A stretch of DNA of 64,000 nucleotides from assembly GCA_026724425.1 (NCBI GenBank), contig JAIUCV010001244.1:62001-126000 (forward strand), in the 5' to 3' direction. The position numbers and the translations under genes are program-made. Of this stretch, positions 61,666-64,000 are shown one piece after another; position 1 is the first letter of the stretch; each line of letters opens with the position of its first letter. This stretch comes from Erythrophleum ivorense (Eukaryota > Streptophyta > Magnoliopsida > Fabales > Fabaceae). The notes under the pieces were generated by a model that worked only from the letters and a program-made list of their open reading frames with translations, was not told the origin of the DNA and made no database searches.

Positions 61666-61677
61666 GCTCTATTACCA
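61666..61677 (-). promoter_or_regulatory. Primer-binding site of the chromovirus (altered tRNA-Met type)
   Basis: The minus strand reads TGGTAATAGAGC just inside the LTR edge, against the canonical TGGTATCAGAGC seen at 43319-43330. Two bases differ. Confidence 0.8.
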
Positions 61678-61681
61678 AAAA

Positions 61682-61848
61682 TGTAACATCATATATTCTT
61701 AGCTTATTTCATACTATCTCCATATCTTATGCCATCAATCCCATGAAGAGACAAGGAAAAAGGATATTAAAATAAAGCATTTCTTAGCGTTACGTTGCGT
61801 ATAAATTTTTCATTCAGTGTCCCGTGAACCATGTGAGCTCATGTATCA
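61682..61848 (-). mobile_element. 5' LTR of the chromovirus, interrupted after 167 bp
   Basis: Begins TGTAACATCATATATTC on the plus strand and matches 54287-54460 closely. It is cut after ATGTATCA by another LTR at 61849. The preceding 5 bp, TATCA, is the expected target duplication. The rest is beyond the window. Confidence 0.85.
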
Positions 61849-62273
61849 TGTAACACCCCATAATTAATTAAGGTGTTAATCACGGATTAGATTAATTAGG
61901 AATAATTTAGGGGTTGAGATTTAATTGAGATAGAAATCCTATCTAGGCTTAAATTAATAGATCATGATAAAAGGCTAATGGAGGCTCAATGGGTTAGGTG
62001 CAGACCCAACCCAATTTAGTGTGATGGAGGCCCAAAATCTACCTTGTATAGACTCTTCTAAGTGGGCCCAATAACCCTTGTGCAGACCCACATTCTTGAG
62101 CTCTTCAAACTTGGCCTAAACTTAATTAAACTTCAGCAACCCAATGTATAAGAACTGACCCAGTAAAATTCTACAGCCCAACACTCTAAAAACTGGCCCA
62201 ACAAGCAAAAAATCTGAAGCCCAAATGAAGATGAACCTTGGAGCAACCCATGACCCACATTTGACCCAACTTA
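61849..62273 (+). mobile_element. Family-A LTR start, interrupted after 425 bp
   Basis: Begins TGTAACACCCCATAATTAATT and aligns with the first part of the LTR at 51200 (for example GACCCACATT-GACCCAACTTA). It is cut by another LTR at 62274. The remainder is outside the window. Confidence 0.85.
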
Positions 62274-64000
62274 TGTAACGCCTGGTACATTGTCCAATCA
62301 CTAAAACGGGCCGATTTGAAAAGCAAGTCCCCTGAGATGAGTGATTCAAGGCCAAATAAAATTTGAATAAAATTTTAAATAATAGAAAATGAGGATTTGA
62401 GCCTTGAGTTGCCTAAAAACTGGGGTCGGAGCGATTCAAAAAAATTGCTGAAAGGCCAGTGGCATTTTCGTAAATAAGTGTAATTTTGGAAAAACACCTA
62501 GGAGGGCTTTTTAAATGAAAATTTTGAGTTGCCCAAGGTTCTCAGAGGCCCCAAAAACCATGGGAAGCCCTGGGACTGGTAAAGCCCCTCCGGTGTACTC
62601 TTTCCAACGTCGGTTGACCCGAACTTTGACCGATTCGTTCGGGATGGTTCTAACTCCGATTTGAGTTATTCCAAAGGCATTTTATTAAATTGGGAACCTA
62701 TATTTTTTGATGGAAAAGACGGTTCTCAAAAAGGAGCTAAAACGAAGCCGAAACGAACTTGCCATTACGGAAGGGCAAAATTGGAATTTATGGTTTTTTG
62801 AATGTTCTAAAGTGTTCCACACTTTTCTCCCTTCTTATCCTCTTTAATAAGCACGACCCATTCTGCCCAAAATACAGAAAATCTTCAGCTCTCTTAGGCA
62901 CACAAAAGGGAGGAGAAAAAGAGGAAGAAAGCCAAGGAGAAACTAGGTAATTTCATGAAATTTCTTGCTCCATCTTCCTCCAATCTTGTTTTCCTCTCTT
63001 CCTCCTTTCTTTCCATGGATTTTTTGAATGATTTGGTTCTGCTTTTGACCCAGACCTAAGGGGAGAATTTCGAATTTGCTAAGGAGAAGAGAATGAAGGA
63101 GAAAGACACTTCAAAGCTCACTTGAATCATAGGTAATCTTTGCTTTTTGTTGCATCTTCTCTTCCCCCTCCCTTTGTGTGTATTTCAGCCAAGAACAGAA
63201 CCAAAGGAGGGGAGGATGTTCTGTCCAAATACAAGGAGGGAACAAGGGTTTTAGGCCATGGGGAGATGGCATATGGCAAGAAATTCCAAGAAAAACCAAT
63301 AGAAAACAAGTTAGAAAAGTGTAGTGTTTTCTAGGGTTTTACAAAATCTGATTTTGTGTGAATGTTTCCTTGGCTATTTGAATATTTCCTTGAACTCCTA
63401 AGACCTTTAGAAAGCCTCCCAAGTGGCTCTCCTATCAAGGAAAAATCACAAAGTCTATGAACCTCCATTATGGTGCATATTTCGGCCAAGCTAGGTTCAT
63501 TAGCTTAGGGGATGTTTTAATTTGTTCTAGCCTAGTTTTGGGACTTTATATGATGTTAGAAGATGGGAGAAACCATTGGGAAAAATTTAGGAGCCATAGA
63601 CTGGGAGATGGCCTAATGGTGTCCATAATGGTGCTTTGTGAAGCAACTTGGTTTTCTAATTGTGCAATTGAATGTGTGATGGCTCCAAGGACCTTAAATG
63701 AGTCCAAGAAGTTTAGAAAGAACAAGAGAATGGAGCCTAGCACTTGAATAATATGAGTTGCTTCAATAAGCCATTTATGGAACTAATATGTCTATTTTGG
63801 AGCCAAGTGTGTAATAAGCTTTAGTTTAATGTCTTGGCTTGCTTCAAATGTGTAATTGTGTGATGTTTGTAATGTCTAGGCCAAGAGAACCCTACTCCAC
63901 CTAAGTGCTCTTGTGAAACCAAGGAGGGGAAGGAAATTACAAAGTGAGCTTGCATACATAAAAAGGTAGCTCTCCACCTCATTCTCTTTGCATTCTTGTG
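62274..64000 (+). mobile_element. Family-B' LTR, 5' part, running off the window
   Basis: Begins TGTAACGCCTGGTACATTG and follows the LTR at 29708-33522 closely over its first half. It is preceded by ACTTA (62269-62273), the same 5-mer that precedes the 29708 copy. At 63965 it reaches the donor-like AAG|GTAGCTCTCC seen in its relatives. Open frames in it (for example 63140-63334 and 63457-63747) do not resemble proteins. Confidence 0.88.

Noticed and set aside
1..64000. tRNA, rRNA or other structural RNA genes.
   Set aside because: No cloverleaf-like sequence with A and B boxes and no rRNA-like stretch was recognised by eye; a dedicated tRNA scan could not be run.
1..64000. An intact host protein-coding gene.
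   Set aside because: Every coding-like stretch with family resemblance belongs to a transposon, and the remaining open frames are short and without recognisable domains.

Overview
This window looks like repeat-dense nuclear DNA of a flowering plant, probably a eudicot, with no intact host gene. The evidence is AT-rich sequence, long LTRs of the Ty3/gypsy chromovirus (Tekay/Del-like) type, a plant PIF/Harbinger transposon, a plant-type hAT relic and a CACTA terminus. Every recognisable protein-coding region is a decayed transposon gene. I cannot name the species.

Layout. 1-3948: two old LTR-like pieces. 3949-7846: AT-rich DNA with microsatellites, one end of a CACTA element and an internally deleted hAT transposase relic. 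7850-16021: a nearly complete PIF/Harbinger element (13-bp terminal inverted repeats, TTA target duplication) carrying a Myb/SANT-like ORF1 and a DDE transposase. The transposase is cut by a 2.7-kb solo LTR (12519-15244) with a perfect 5-bp target duplication. 17781-20619: solo LTR. 21333-21689: gypsy gag relic. 23576-27430: an old LTR split by solo LTR 24108-26936. 28821-39849: an LTR split by two further solo LTRs (29708-33522 and 36056-39773). 41614 onward: a plus-strand gypsy element (5' LTR, tRNA-Met primer site, gag, start of pol), split in gag by solo LTR 44288-47378 and in RT by another LTR at 48636. That LTR is split by solo LTR 51200-53998 and then by a minus-strand chromovirus at 54287. 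The right LTR of the chromovirus is split by an LTR at 61849, which is itself split by an LTR at 62274 that runs off the window.

How it fits together. Insertion order follows from which repeat interrupts which. Each boundary is supported by TG...CA-type ends, 5-bp target duplications and, in two cases, exact restoration of a protein reading frame. The most interesting shared structure lies inside the LTRs. Almost all copies, from several subfamilies, carry a GT...AG intron-like segment of nearly constant length. It contains a conserved hairpin (TGAGATT-loop-AATCTCA) just before the acceptor and, in the B-type LTRs, a minisatellite. Separately, each LTR family carries its own cluster of short GC-rich palindromic repeats.
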